The notes: a model not told the origin generated them from the sequence alone. A stretch of DNA of 64,000 nt from Coemansia sp. RSA 487 (GCA_027577595.1 JANBRJ010000025.1:62001-126000), one strand, 5' to 3'; positions 41,643-52,098 are shown, counted from the first letter of the stretch. Made by a program: numbers and translations.

Positions 41643-43208
41643 TTAAGAATAGGTACTTGGGGATTCATCTTCTGATGTAGTGTGGTTTTGCTCATTGGAT
41701 CCCGACACAAATACATTGACCGAATTGGGAATACTTTGAGCAACATACCACGCAATTAAAAATATAATACTGCCCAATACCCACACAAAATGTGAATTGA
41801 ATGGATAAGGGAATGAGTGCTTGATTGACCAACTCCAGAGATACCCCCAAATGAGAGGGCCAATCATAGTAGTAATCGAGTTGGCTTGTTGTTGCAACCC
41901 ATTGATAAAACCAAGGCAATTCTTCCTTGGCGCAACATTTGCAACTAGAATATAGATACTAGTGATAGTCAAAATACCTCCGTACATGCGAATATAGAGC
42001 TCTATGAACAGTAAGCCCCAAAACAAACAGTTTTCCAGATAAAGTTGCCCAATAATGTTGTTAGCAAAGAGCGTTTCTGAGGAGTAGCTTGTATGCTTTG
42101 CCAAGGTCGAAAATAGTGGGAGTATGATGGTGGCCGCTGCCAACCACAGAAGCCCACGCCGATAGCATACAAGTGTACCATATTTGCGCTCGTCTTTATG
42201 ATATACAACCAGTTGCATGTATACTACAAACATACTGCACAACATAAGCGTGAAACCAATAGTGCGTGGGTCCATTCCCAGTCCTCTGTCAGCGATATCT
42301 GTGGCTGCAAATATCGGGTAAAGCTGATTATACATTCCAATGGCAACATATAGAATAGTATTTGTTACAAGAACGCGGATAACAGTAGGTGTCAGAATAT
42401 CCCATGTAGAGAGCGGTTCTATAATCATATTATTTTCGCTTCTGCCTTCTTCATCTTGTGTCTCGGGTACAAGTGGAGTTGTTTCTGAAGCCGTATTGTT
42501 AATTTGAGCTGTGGTTGGCTTTATAACTAGAGTTTCTTCCAGACAGAAGAACCCAACGACCAAGCCAAACAAACTTATCGAAGAGCCGACAAGGCATGAA
42601 AGCAAGTAAGGATACTCGCGGAACAGTACAGAATCGCCAAAAAGCCAAGGATAGTTTTTGACAGGATCAACTAGTAAACCGCCAATCGCACCACCAAGCA
42701 TCGACCCGACATGCCACATTAGTGCAAACATTGACATCATGCGCGCGCGGTTTGTATTGTCGGATATTTCTGCGATCATGGGTTTGATAACGACAGTGCC
42801 TCCTGTAAAGAACCCGTTAAGGCAACGGACAACCAGTGCCCATGTAAAGGATTTTGAGACGCCAAATAGGACAAATGTTAACAGATCGCCCAATAGCCCG
42901 ATGAGTACCACTGGACGCCTGCCAATGCGGTCGGAAAGGATGCCCCAGCACATTGTAGTTAATGTTCGTAAAAAGTGGAAGGATGTGGAAAGAAGACCAG
43001 CATAGAAAGCAATATCTTTTGGATCTTGAACTATATCAAACCCACCAACCATTTGATAAATAAAAGGAAGAATTATAGTATATCCCACGGGCTCGGTAAG
43101 TTGGACAGCGAAAAGTACTGCGAGCTTTCCCCAGGGCAGCGGCGTTTGCCTTACGGGAGTGCTGCCACCTGGGGTCCGTTCTTGTCTGCTTGTTTCCGTG
43201 CTTGGCAT
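41643..43208 (-). CDS. MFS transporter, ZIF-like (copy 4)
   Basis: 521 residues. Marks: RQTPLPWGKL leader, LTEPVGYTIILPF, motif-A loop WGILSDRIGRRP, the FAATDIADRGLGMD block (Arg replaces the Gly found in copies 1-3), and GYLWSWSIKHSFPYPFN. It is closest to copy 3. The frame is intact and of full length, so it is probably functional. Its tandem position, same strand and separate spacers suggest unequal crossing-over as the origin of copies 3 and 4. Confidence 0.88.
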   Translation of the reverse strand: MPSTETSRQERTPGGSTPVRQTPLPWGKLAVLFAVQLTEPVGYTIILPFIYQMVGGFDIVQDPKDIAFYAGLLSTSFHFLRTLTTMCWGILSDRIGRRPVVLIGLLGDLLTFVLFGVSKSFTWALVVRCLNGFFTGGTVVIKPMIAEISDNTNRARMMSMFALMWHVGSMLGGAIGGLLVDPVKNYPWLFGDSVLFREYPYLLSCLVGSSISLFGLVVGFFCLEETLVIKPTTAQINNTASETTPLVPETQDEEGRSENNMIIEPLSTWDILTPTVIRVLVTNTILYVAIGMYNQLYPIFAATDIADRGLGMDPRTIGFTLMLCSMFVVYMQLVVYHKDERKYGTLVCYRRGLLWLAAATIILPLFSTLAKHTSYSSETLFANNIIGQLYLENCLFWGLLFIELYIRMYGGILTITSIYILVANVAPRKNCLGFINGLQQQANSITTMIGPLIWGYLWSWSIKHSFPYPFNSHFVWVLGSIIFLIAWYVAQSIPNSVNVFVSGSNEQNHTTSEDESPSTYS

Positions 43209-43703
43209 AACAACTAGCGTTTAAAGCTCTTAATAAGAATATAATAAAGCCATGGTGTATTTGGAAGAAGAGAAAAAAAGCGATAAATGCGAGTCCGAAC
43301 GAAGCAATTGATTGCGGACTTGGATGATGTATTTATTTGTAATCCCCACTGATTTCCGAGATATATATGTGTGCATACATATTTAAAAAAAGTGCAAGGA
43401 AAATTTAAAAATCGAGTTCAGTTGGTACAAATTCAATGTTTCAAACAAGTAGCCCCTAAGCATTCGATTGTCTGTTTTTTTGCGCGTGTTGGTATAGCCT
43501 GGAAGTTGCACAAAGCCTATCAAGTGTAGCATATTTTGATTCATCGCATGACTGCATTAAACAGCATGCCATCTTGCATATGACCGTCAGAGATGGAACT
43601 TTCTATTTTTTTAGCAATGACATTTGTTTTACATTGCAAATTGAAAAGTAAAAGCAAATCTATACTGTGTTAATCGCCGACAATAGCGAAACTAGCTGAA
43701 AAC
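43209..43703. other. Spacer between ZIF-like copies 4 and 5
   Basis: 495 AT-rich bases without a supported gene. Confidence 0.4.
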
Positions 43704-45281
43704 TTAAGAGCTTGTGTTGGTGGATTCATTGTCTGATGTGGTACGGCTATGCTTGTTGAACCCTGATGCAAATATATTGACCGAGTCGGGAATGGGTAGA
43801 GTCATATACCATGAGGCAGCAAGTGACACACCGCCCAGTACCCACACAAAATGCGAATTAAACGGATAAGGGAACGAGTGCTTGATAGACCAGCTCCATA
43901 GGTAGCCCGAAATGAGAGTACCGACCATATATGCTGACATCGCTATTTGCTGCTGCAATCCGTTGACAAAACCAAAGTCAGCTTTTGTGGGAGCAATGTT
44001 TACTGCCAGGAGATTAACGCTGGTAAATGCAAGTGTATCTCCAAGCATACGAATGTAAAGTTGTATAATGAGGAATCCCCAAAACAAGCAAAACTCGGGA
44101 GAAAGGACTTTTGTGATATTGAAGCCAGTCAAATGCTCGACAGAATTTCCCGCACGCGCTGCCAAAATTGAAAGAAATGGGAGTGTAGTGCTAAAAGCTA
44201 CCAGGAGCCAAATTCCGCGCCTGTAGCACGCAAGCGCGCCATATTTGCGTTCAAGTTTAGGATACTGGGTTAGTTGTAGAAACACAACAAACACTCCACA
44301 CAATGTGAGCGTATAGCCAATTCTTTGGGGATCCATTCCCAGCCCACCATCGACAACATCCGTGGCAGCAACTATCGGATAAAGCTGATTATGCATTGCA
44401 ACTGCGACGCACACAATTGCATTTGTTACAAGAATTCGTATAACTGTGGGCGTCAGGATATCCCACTTGGAGTATGGGCTTGGTCTTATATTAACGGCAC
44501 ATCTGCCTTCCTCGCTTTGTGCTTCGGATACAAGTAGGGTAGTTTCTGAAGCAGCACCGCTAATTGGAACTGTACTTGGTTTTACAACAAGCGTTTCTTC
44601 TAGTTGGAAGTAGCCAACAACCAAGCCGAAAAAGCTAGCAGTAGATGCGACAAGACATGGAAGCAAGTAAGGATACTCGTGGAATAGAGCAGAGTTACCG
44701 AAAAGCCAAGGGTACTTTTTGACAGGATCAACGAACAGTCCACCAACTGCACCGCCAAGCATTGTTCCAAGGTTCCACATAAGCGGAAGCATAGCCATCA
44801 TACGCGGACGATTTGTATCATCAGATATCTCTGCTATGACAGACTTTATAGCGATAGTGTTTCCTGTAAACAGGCCGTTAAGAGAACGAGCAACTAGCGC
44901 CCATGTGAAGGATTTTGAGACCCCAAACAGGACAAATGTTAGCAGGTTCCCCAAAAGCCCAATGAGTATCACTGGACGACGACCAATACGATCGGAAAGA
45001 ATACCCCAGTGTACGGAAGTAGCTGCCTTGCAAACAGTAAACGATGTCAACAGAAGGCTAGCGTAGAAAGAAATATCTTTTGGGTTGCGAACTATGTCGA
45101 ATCCACCGACCATTTGGTACATAAACGGGAGAATCAGTGTCATGCCAATAGGTTCGGCTAGCCTTACTGCCATAAGAACTGTTAATTTGACCCAGGGCAA
45201 CGGCGTCTCTCTGACATCCACATTCTCATCCCTGGTTTGCTCTTCTCCACTTGACCTTGCCTCTGGTATGCTAGCTTGCAT
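43704..45281 (-). CDS. MFS transporter, ZIF-like (copy 5)
   Basis: 525 residues when started at MQASIPEARSSGEEQ; the frame is open 17 codons further up, but that part is unlike the paralogues. Marks: VRETPLPWVKL, LAEPIGMTLILPF, WGILSDRIGRRP, and GYLWSWSIKHSFPYPFN. The extracellular block reads VAATDVVDGGLGMD, more divergent than in the other copies. The loop between spans 6 and 7 is nearly the same as in copy 1 of the left cluster (SEAQSEEGRCAVN) at protein and DNA level, while the rest is clearly different. This mosaic pattern hints at sequence exchange between the two clusters. Confidence 0.88.
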   Translation of the reverse strand: MQASIPEARSSGEEQTRDENVDVRETPLPWVKLTVLMAVRLAEPIGMTLILPFMYQMVGGFDIVRNPKDISFYASLLLTSFTVCKAATSVHWGILSDRIGRRPVILIGLLGNLLTFVLFGVSKSFTWALVARSLNGLFTGNTIAIKSVIAEISDDTNRPRMMAMLPLMWNLGTMLGGAVGGLFVDPVKKYPWLFGNSALFHEYPYLLPCLVASTASFFGLVVGYFQLEETLVVKPSTVPISGAASETTLLVSEAQSEEGRCAVNIRPSPYSKWDILTPTVIRILVTNAIVCVAVAMHNQLYPIVAATDVVDGGLGMDPQRIGYTLTLCGVFVVFLQLTQYPKLERKYGALACYRRGIWLLVAFSTTLPFLSILAARAGNSVEHLTGFNITKVLSPEFCLFWGFLIIQLYIRMLGDTLAFTSVNLLAVNIAPTKADFGFVNGLQQQIAMSAYMVGTLISGYLWSWSIKHSFPYPFNSHFVWVLGGVSLAASWYMTLPIPDSVNIFASGFNKHSRTTSDNESTNTSS

Positions 45282-45631
45282 GCGAAGGTTTAACCAAGAG
45301 TGATGTGGTGGTGTTATTTTGAAAAGGTGCAAGAAATGTACAATTCAAATGAAAGAGTAGGCCTATTTAACTATCCTTTTGGCCTGCAGTTCAACTGTGT
45401 TAAATATGAGTGCAATATGTTGTCCCCTCGTATAATGGGTAGATCTAGTATATTCCTTCAAATTTTTTGTAACAGTGACAAATATATTTTCTACAAAGGA
45501 AAAACAGATGACTATATTTTGACACCAGCTGGGACTATATTTAATAACTCAGCTAGTGTTAATTTAGAGCAAGCTAAAAAAGCTAAAGCTAACCCGAAAC
45601 GCCCTCTTTATTAATAAACTGCCAAATAAAT
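45282..45631. other. Spacer between ZIF-like copy 5 and the aldo-keto reductase
   Basis: 350 AT-rich bases. An open frame at 45300-45614 (+) overlaps it but has no family features and runs antisense to the shared regulatory region, so it was not accepted. Confidence 0.4.
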
Positions 45632-46633
45632 TTAGTAACGGTCGCCCTGGATGTTGGCACTGTCAACGAGCTTTCTTAGCTCCTTGAGATCTTCGTCAGA
45701 CAGCTTGACCTGGCCAGCAGCAAAATTCTCCTCAAGATACTTTGACTTTTTAGTTCCAGGAATGGCGATCAAGTTGTCGTCCTGAGCAAGCAGCCATGCA
45801 AGTCCAAGCTGTCCGGGCTTGCAGTCGTACTTCTTGGCCATGGTTTCGAATGCATCGACAAGTTTGAGGTTGGACTCAAAATGCTCTGGCTTGAAGCGTG
45901 GATTTTTGCGGCGCCAGTCATCTTCAGGAAGGTCGTCGAAGCTGCGGATCTGACCAGTCATAAAACCACGGCCAAGAGGCGAGTACGCAACAACTGTGAT
46001 GCCAAGCTCGCGGCAGGTGTCAAGCACACCGTTTGTTTCAACGTGAGTAGACCATGCGCTGTACTCAATCTGAACTGCAGTGATCGGATGAACCTTGTGT
46101 GCACGGCGCAGCTCTTCGGGTGTGCACTCAGAAAGGCCAATGTAGCGCACCTTGCCTTCCTTGACAAGCTCAGCCAAAGCAGAAACCGTTTCCTCGATTG
46201 GAGTGCTTGGATCCATGCGGTGCATGTAGTACAGATCAATGTAGTCGACACCGAGACGCTCAAGGCTTTCTTCCGCACACCTGCGCACATAGTCAGGTTT
46301 ACCACTAGCACCAGTAACAAATTCGGAGAAATTGCCACTCTCATCAGGTTTAGGCTCGCGGAAAACAACACCAAATTTGGTGCACAGGAACACCTCGTTG
46401 CGCCGCTCCTTCAAAACGCGAGACAGCAGCCTTTCGTTGTGTCCAACACCATAGACATTCGCGGTGTCCCAGAACGTGCATCCGATGTCGATAGCGTGGT
46501 TGAGGACATTGACGGATTCGTCGTCATTGACAGCTCCATAAATGGCTGACATGCCCATGGTGCCCAGACCAATACGAGGCACACGAACCTTGTTGCCAGG
46601 AGTGCCGATCTCAACTGTAGGAATAGTAGACAT
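45632..46633 (-). CDS. Aldo-keto reductase, AKR13/YakC-like (intact copy)
   Basis: 333 residues forming a complete (beta/alpha)8 reductase that uses NADPH to reduce aldehydes; relatives in S. pombe reduce pyridoxal. The catalytic tetrad is visible: Asp and Tyr in FWDTANVYG, Lys in LCTKFG, His in YYMHRMDP. Cofactor-site residues are in IGLSECTPEELRRAH, AVQIEYSAW, AYSPLGRGFMTG and AIPGTKKSKYLEEN. It is the intact partner of the decayed copy at 12262-13194, and both end SANIQGDRY. It lies just outside the right ZIF-like cluster on the same strand. Physiological substrate unknown. Confidence 0.92.
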   Translation of the reverse strand: MSTIPTVEIGTPGNKVRVPRIGLGTMGMSAIYGAVNDDESVNVLNHAIDIGCTFWDTANVYGVGHNERLLSRVLKERRNEVFLCTKFGVVFREPKPDESGNFSEFVTGASGKPDYVRRCAEESLERLGVDYIDLYYMHRMDPSTPIEETVSALAELVKEGKVRYIGLSECTPEELRRAHKVHPITAVQIEYSAWSTHVETNGVLDTCRELGITVVAYSPLGRGFMTGQIRSFDDLPEDDWRRKNPRFKPEHFESNLKLVDAFETMAKKYDCKPGQLGLAWLLAQDDNLIAIPGTKKSKYLEENFAAGQVKLSDEDLKELRKLVDSANIQGDRY

Positions 46634-47654
46634 TGTTTAGAGCTTGAAAGATAGCACTAGCTTAGTTTTAGTTACTATTGAAGGGGAATAGCTTGTTGTA
46701 GAAGGAGAAAATTCTGTTTGCTGTTTGAACAATAAAATTTCTTTCCATCTTGCGCCTTTCCATTGCCATATTTATATGTCTACAACAACAGGGATCAAAG
46801 GCGCTCTAATATTTTCTATATTACTATGCCAAATGCACACGTCACCACGTAGCCAACTGCTTTTGGCATTCCCAACTGCATAATAATATTGTTCCATGAG
46901 TAAAGACTAGCCGATGTTCACGAGCCTAGAACGCGCCATTTCGAGTGATTTCATGCGGATTTCTTCTAACCTTCCTTGCTCCCAAGTTTGTGCTGACAAA
47001 TTGATTATCAATGCCATCGTGGCCGCAGTGGCTTTAAAAAGCGAACCAAACCTAAAATGCGAATATTTTCCGGCTTGCGTAAGCACCGTTGTTTTTAGAA
47101 CAGCAAGTGCGGGAGCTGTGTGAACCAATCCAGCAATTTGGTACATTTCAATGATTTTTCAAAAGAAACGGCAAAGCATCAGCGTTTTTTTGGTCATTTA
47201 CTAGATTAAATTACTCATTAATTCTGAACTGTTGATCAATCAAAATGTCAATGCATTAGGATCAAGTGCACATTGTCATTGGTTACGACTGGGAAAAGCC
47301 ACTTGAACACTGCCCTTTGTTTACTTTAATGCACTCAATAAAAAAAGGTTGTGATTGGTGCACCACAAGCAAAATGTAAACAATGCTTTCACCGATTTTC
47401 AAAACCAGCACATGCTGCAAATGTGCGCTTTGGAGGGGAAGAAAAAAAAAGTAGGGCAGACAAGTTTGGGAAGAAAACAAGGGAAGATGGGGGGTGAGGG
47501 AGGGGAAATAACTAACGCAGGGGACACCTTTCTCTGTTTACGATTTTATTTTCAAGTTCGTTTATTTTTCGATTGCTATAATTATAATACAGAAGTTATT
47601 TTGCAAAGCCTTTTAAAAAGCTTACATTAATCGATTTTATATATAGCCTAAACC
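46634..47654. other. 1 kb intergenic region with a possible small gene
   Basis: AT-rich. Apart from the small minus-strand frame at 46907-47146 nothing is recognised. A purine-rich stretch lies at 47437-47520. The right end is the promoter of the coiled-coil gene. Confidence 0.4.
46907..47146 (-). CDS. Possible small membrane protein (hypothetical)
   Basis: 79 codons on the minus strand. The product has a moderately hydrophobic stretch (LFKATAATMALIINLSA, about residues 37-53) followed by a charged amphipathic helix (WEQGRLEEIRMKSLEMARSR). That is the layout of small mitochondrial inner-membrane subunits, but I cannot assign a family. A splice-acceptor-like TTCACACAG lies inside the frame, so the true gene could have an upstream exon. 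Codon content looks more coding-like than the surrounding DNA. Could still be chance. Confidence 0.35.
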   Translation of the reverse strand: MYQIAGLVHTAPALAVLKTTVLTQAGKYSHFRFGSLFKATAATMALIINLSAQTWEQGRLEEIRMKSLEMARSRLVNIG

Positions 47655-50600
47655 ATGGCAAGCTATGCGGGTGGTCGCGACATATTCAGGCCAAGTAAGT
47701 AGTCAAATGGGTTTGAGCATTCATAATAAAACCTTGGTCTCTTTAGCAAATGGTCTAACCAAAAAATGCGTACTTTACAAAATATTCCTTTTTTCGGGCT
47801 ATAGCCAACACGGATATTCCGCCGCCAGGAGCATACGACGTGTACTCACCTGAGAATCCGTACAAAAAGTACGGATTTCTATCGCAAGAAGAGCGGTTCA
47901 AGGCTGAGCGCATGGACGAGCGAGGCAGTGGCTCCGGAGGAGGCTACGTTGACACGAATACATATGGCGGAAGGTCGCTTTCACGAGCCAACAGCCAAAC
48001 ATCGTCCAGACGTACTCTAGTAGGCAACACAACGATGACGGCGCTTCGTGCCGAAGAATCGCGGTACAAGCGTGAGCTTGAACACTACCAAAAGCTCCTA
48101 CTGCAGCAACAGCACGATGCATCAAAGGATGTTCATCGGCTGGGTGAGAAAATCAAACTGTCGGAGGAGAAAATCAAAGAACTTGTGCGTGACCGCACCG
48201 AGTTAAAGCAGCGCTTGCTGAAGCGCGAGAGCGAGCTAAGGACGAAGGAAAAAGAGCGCGATTTGCTTGCCGAGCGGTTCGAGAAGCAGCAGCAGGCAGC
48301 TGCTGCCCCGGCTAATCCAAAGACTGAGAAGGCGTTGCGGGAGCGGTCCGAGGCAGCTAACGCCATGTGCACCAAGCTCAAGGCAGCACTTGATAGGGCT
48401 CGGCAAGTCAACGAGGAGGACAGACGCAAGATCCGTCAGCTCGAGAGCAATATCCGCAGGCTCGACCAAGAACGGGACTCTATTGAAAACTACCTCAAGC
48501 AAATGAAAGAGCAAGATTACCCGCGTCAACTGCACAGAGCCGAGCGCGAACTTCGGATCCAAGAGGAGCAGTACCGCGAGAGCGTACGCAAGCTCGAAGT
48601 GTCGTTGCAAGAGGCCAAAGATAAGGCGTCTAGGTACATGAATGAGCTGGGCGAAGCCACAGTCCATGCCACGGCGCTCGAAAACGAGCTGCAGCTGGCC
48701 AAGGAGCGGGAGCTCGATTCGGCCACTGACCAGAGCAAGCAGCTAGAGACCGCACTGGCGCAACTGAACATGACCCAATCGAGGCTGTCTGATCTGGAGC
48801 GGCTGGCTAAGCAAAAGAGCGACGAGTCCGAGCGCATGCTAAAGGCGGCCAACGAGCACATTTCCGGGCTGAACAGCGAGATCACCCGCCTCGAGGAAGA
48901 GCGCGAGGAAGTGCAGCGCGAAATGCAAGGCAAGATCCGCGAACTCATGCGCGACTACAAGTCTGCGAAGCGTGAATTCGAGTCCTCCGTCAAGGGCGCC
49001 GACGACGAGCGCACAAAGCGGCTGACTGACACGCAGCTGCGGCTGGAGAAGGCCACAAAGGAGACGATTGGGCTAAAGTCAGAGATCAGCGAGCTGCGTG
49101 GCATTCTTTTGAAGAAGGAAATGGCGTGGAAAAACAAGCAGCTGGAGCTGGAGAGCGATCTCCAGGCAGCAGCATCTGACTTTGAAGCCATGCAGACGCA
49201 GATGGACGACCAGCACAGAAAGTTCGACGAGCATTTGCGTAGCCTGGAGGACAAGGCGCGCAAGAAGGAGAGCGCGTGGAACAACGAGCGCACCGGTATC
49301 CTGGAGAAGCTCGATACCGCGCACAAAGACGGATTCAAGCTGCGCGACGAATTGGACACGCTGCACAAGGAGGCGGCACAGATTAAGGCCGACTGTGATG
49401 CTGATCTGAAGCGCATGAAGCTCGACCTAGACGATGCGCTTGCCGAGGCAGAAGCACAGAAGGCCAAGTGGGAGCACGAACACACCGAGCTTGCGTCGGC
49501 ACATGAGGAGGAGGTTGCGCAGCTGAAGGAAGAGTGCAACGTCCTTGAGCAGCGCCTACAAGACGACAGGTTTTCGCTCGAGAACCAGCTCCAGGACGTC
49601 CTTGACGAGCTTGAGGCGCTGCGCGAGTCGCGCGACGATGAGCTTGGCCAGCGCGACGACCAGCTTGCCAAGGTCGTCGACGAGCTGGACGACAAAACCA
49701 AGGCTGTCAGTGAGCTCGAGGAGCAGCTGGACAACATTGATTCCAAGTACGCTGCGCAGCTGGGTGATCTCCGCGCAGCCCTGGAGGAGTCACAGACTGA
49801 GAGCCAGAACAGCATCGCGGCTTTGCAAGAGGAGCTTCTTGCGGCGCATCAGCGGACAGAGGATATCGGCAAGCAGGCCGAGAGCGAGCACCACGAGATG
49901 GAAGACCTGCGTATTCAGAACAGCGCGCTAAACGCACGCGTGCAAGAGCTCCAGGTGGCCAACGAGGAGCTGGCCAACGACTGCTATGGGCTGCAAAGTA
50001 CAGTGGATGAGCTGGCTGAGGGCGCCATTTATGCTGACGAGGAAAAGGAAGATGCCCTGACGCACTATGTGCAGCTGATGCAGGAGCTGGACAGGAAGCA
50101 CCGCGCGGAGAAGGCGCAGTGGGGGGATGAGCGCAGGGCAATGCGGGACCGTTTGGACCGCTACCGCTACCGCGACGCGATGTACAGCATCCAACAGGAC
50201 TATCTTCTGGACCACATGGACATTAGCGAAGCCGCACGTGTGCACATGGTCAACGAGGCGCGTGCGCTCTATGACGAGCTGCAGGACCAGACTGCTGTCG
50301 CATACGAATGTGGCGATGCGGGCGCTGAGCTTGCGGATGATCTCGAGCGGGCCCTTTCCATCTCGTCTGCAGCCGGCGGCCCCGAAGCCTCTGTTGAAGT
50401 GGAGGGCCTTGAGGCCGAGGTGCGTGTGCTTGTGCAGCATAACTTTATCGATGCCATCGAGCAGGCGCAGGCGGCGCGGGTGGCACGTGTGCGGATCGAG
50501 AGCGAGCTGCAGGAGCTGCGGTACATGCGGTTGCAGGGCCATATGGTCGAGACAGCCAGCGAGATGAGCGCGCAGTTCAAGCTGGAGCGGGCCAAGCTGG

Positions 50601-51496
50601 AGAGCGATCTGGCCAATGCACGCACCGACTACCGCGGACTGCAGGACCTGGCATCAACCAACCGGTCTGCGTTTGAGCGGCAGCTGGCGGAGCTCCAGGA
50701 CAAGCTTTCGGAGGCGCAGACAAAGGCCGGGGCGTCGGAAGACGTCAAGAAGCTGACGGCCGAGAACACGGCGCTATCTGCGGAGCTGGCCAAGCTCGAG
50801 GAAGTATGCGTGGAGCTCGAATCGCGGCTAGAGGCAGGCGACGGCGAGATGGACGACGACGAGCGCGCAGCATACGAGCACCAGAATGCATCGCTGGATG
50901 CGCAGGTCGAGCGCATGAGCCAGGTGCTCGAGCAGTGCGAAGTGGACATGACGGCGCAAGTCGACCAGATCGGCCGCATGCGCCAGTACATTGCCGAGAT
51001 CGAGAGCGAGCGCGCGATCCTTGCCGAGCAGTCGCAGTTCCAGATCAACTGGCTGCGCGAGAACTACACGATGGCGTACAACGAGCTGGACAGCGTGCTC
51101 AACAACAACGGCGGCCACACGAATCTGCGCCAGCGCATCCGGTATGTCGAGACGCTGAAGACCCAGATCCTGACGCTGAAGAAGGAGAACTTTGAGTGCT
51201 CCAGAGAGCGCGACCGCCTTAAGCACAATGTCAATCTGCTCAAGAGCGAGCTCGATGCGTACAAGGAAGTCAGCGACGCCGAGGCGCTGAGGGTGCGCAG
51301 CCGCGTGCGCGGCCGCCCAGTGCATGGCCGTAGTAATGCCAGGGCTGCTGCTGGTGGCCGGAAGACGATGGGAGGCGCAGATGATGCTGATGGCCAGCGG
51401 TCTGTGCTGGTGAGGCGCGGCGCTGCCATTGCCAGCAAGGCCTTGGAGGAGGCGCGGCAGCTCAGCCAGCGGCAAATGGTTGTCGCTGACGACTGA
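47655..51496 (+). CDS. Long coiled-coil protein with HMMR-like N-terminus (two exons)
   Basis: Exon 1 47655-47694 (13 codons plus one base), intron 47695-47804 (GTAAGT...ATAG, 110 nt), exon 2 47805-51496; 1243 residues. The joined N-terminus reads IFRPTNTDIPPPGAYDVYS, then KKYGFLSQEERFK. This resembles the N-terminal motif of hyaluronan-mediated motility receptor proteins (PSPGAYDV, then F-S-Q-RFK), which are microtubule and spindle-pole associated. From about residue 75 to 1165 the protein is almost continuous heptad-repeat coiled coil rich in E, K, Q, L and R. The C-terminus is basic (RVRSRVRGRPVHGRS). A role in the spindle or cytoskeleton is likely by analogy. Without exon 1 the conserved motif would lack a start. 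Confidence 0.82.
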
Positions 51497-52098
51497 GCAT
51501 GCTCCTTTTCATTTCTTTTCTTTTCATTTCTTTTCATTTCTTTTCTTTTCTTTTCTTTTCTTTTCTTTTCTTTTCTTTTCTTTACTCCACTTTGCTTTTA
51601 TCTCGTTTTCTAATATTATATGTTTCTAGTTTCAGCAACAATTGCCATGTGCCTACTGCTTGGTGGCTTGATTCATAGCGGGCCCAGCGATTGTTAGTGT
51701 GATTCTCTGGCTCTACTGCGTGTGTCGCAAGACAGCAGGACAAAATAAACTGCATCACCAGCAAAAGGCACAGAAGAGATTGCCGTACGCACACTATTCC
51801 TGTTTCTGTATGCGCGCAAAAAGCGGGGATTGTTAGAGTGCTGCTCCAGGGTGTCTGCAAATCTGGATGGAAGCAGCTGCTCCATTTCTTCTCCTTTACG
51901 CGTTTCTTTCAACATTGTTTTTGTACTTTTTTTATCTTTTATCGTTTTTGTTGTTTTTTTTTTCTCTCTCGCCTTGATGCCGCCAGACCAATATCCTTAT
52001 TTCTTTCTTGTTTGCTTTGTATTGTGCCGACTGGACCCGGACCGGCATACTCCTTATTAATCTGTTATATATTGCATTTCTGACACTGCAAGGTGGTG
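51497..52098. other. Intergenic region with pyrimidine repeat and SENP8-like promoter
   Basis: About 600 bases between the coiled-coil gene and the first protease gene. It begins with the TTTTC repeat; the last 200 bases are T-rich and probably promoter. Confidence 0.4.
51505..51583. repeat. (TTTTC)n pentanucleotide repeat
   Basis: About 16 units with a few CATTTC variants near the start, immediately downstream of the stop codon of the coiled-coil gene. All pyrimidines on the plus strand. Confidence 0.95.

Noticed and set aside
45300-45614. Plus-strand 104-codon frame between ZIF-like copy 5 and the reductase
   Set aside because: AT-driven composition, no recognisable features, antisense to the likely promoter of copy 5.
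48955-49815. Long serine-rich antisense frames within the coiled-coil gene (and similar ones in SNU114, RPN2, ABCC and LRO1)
   Set aside because: Shadows of strongly biased codon use on the other strand.
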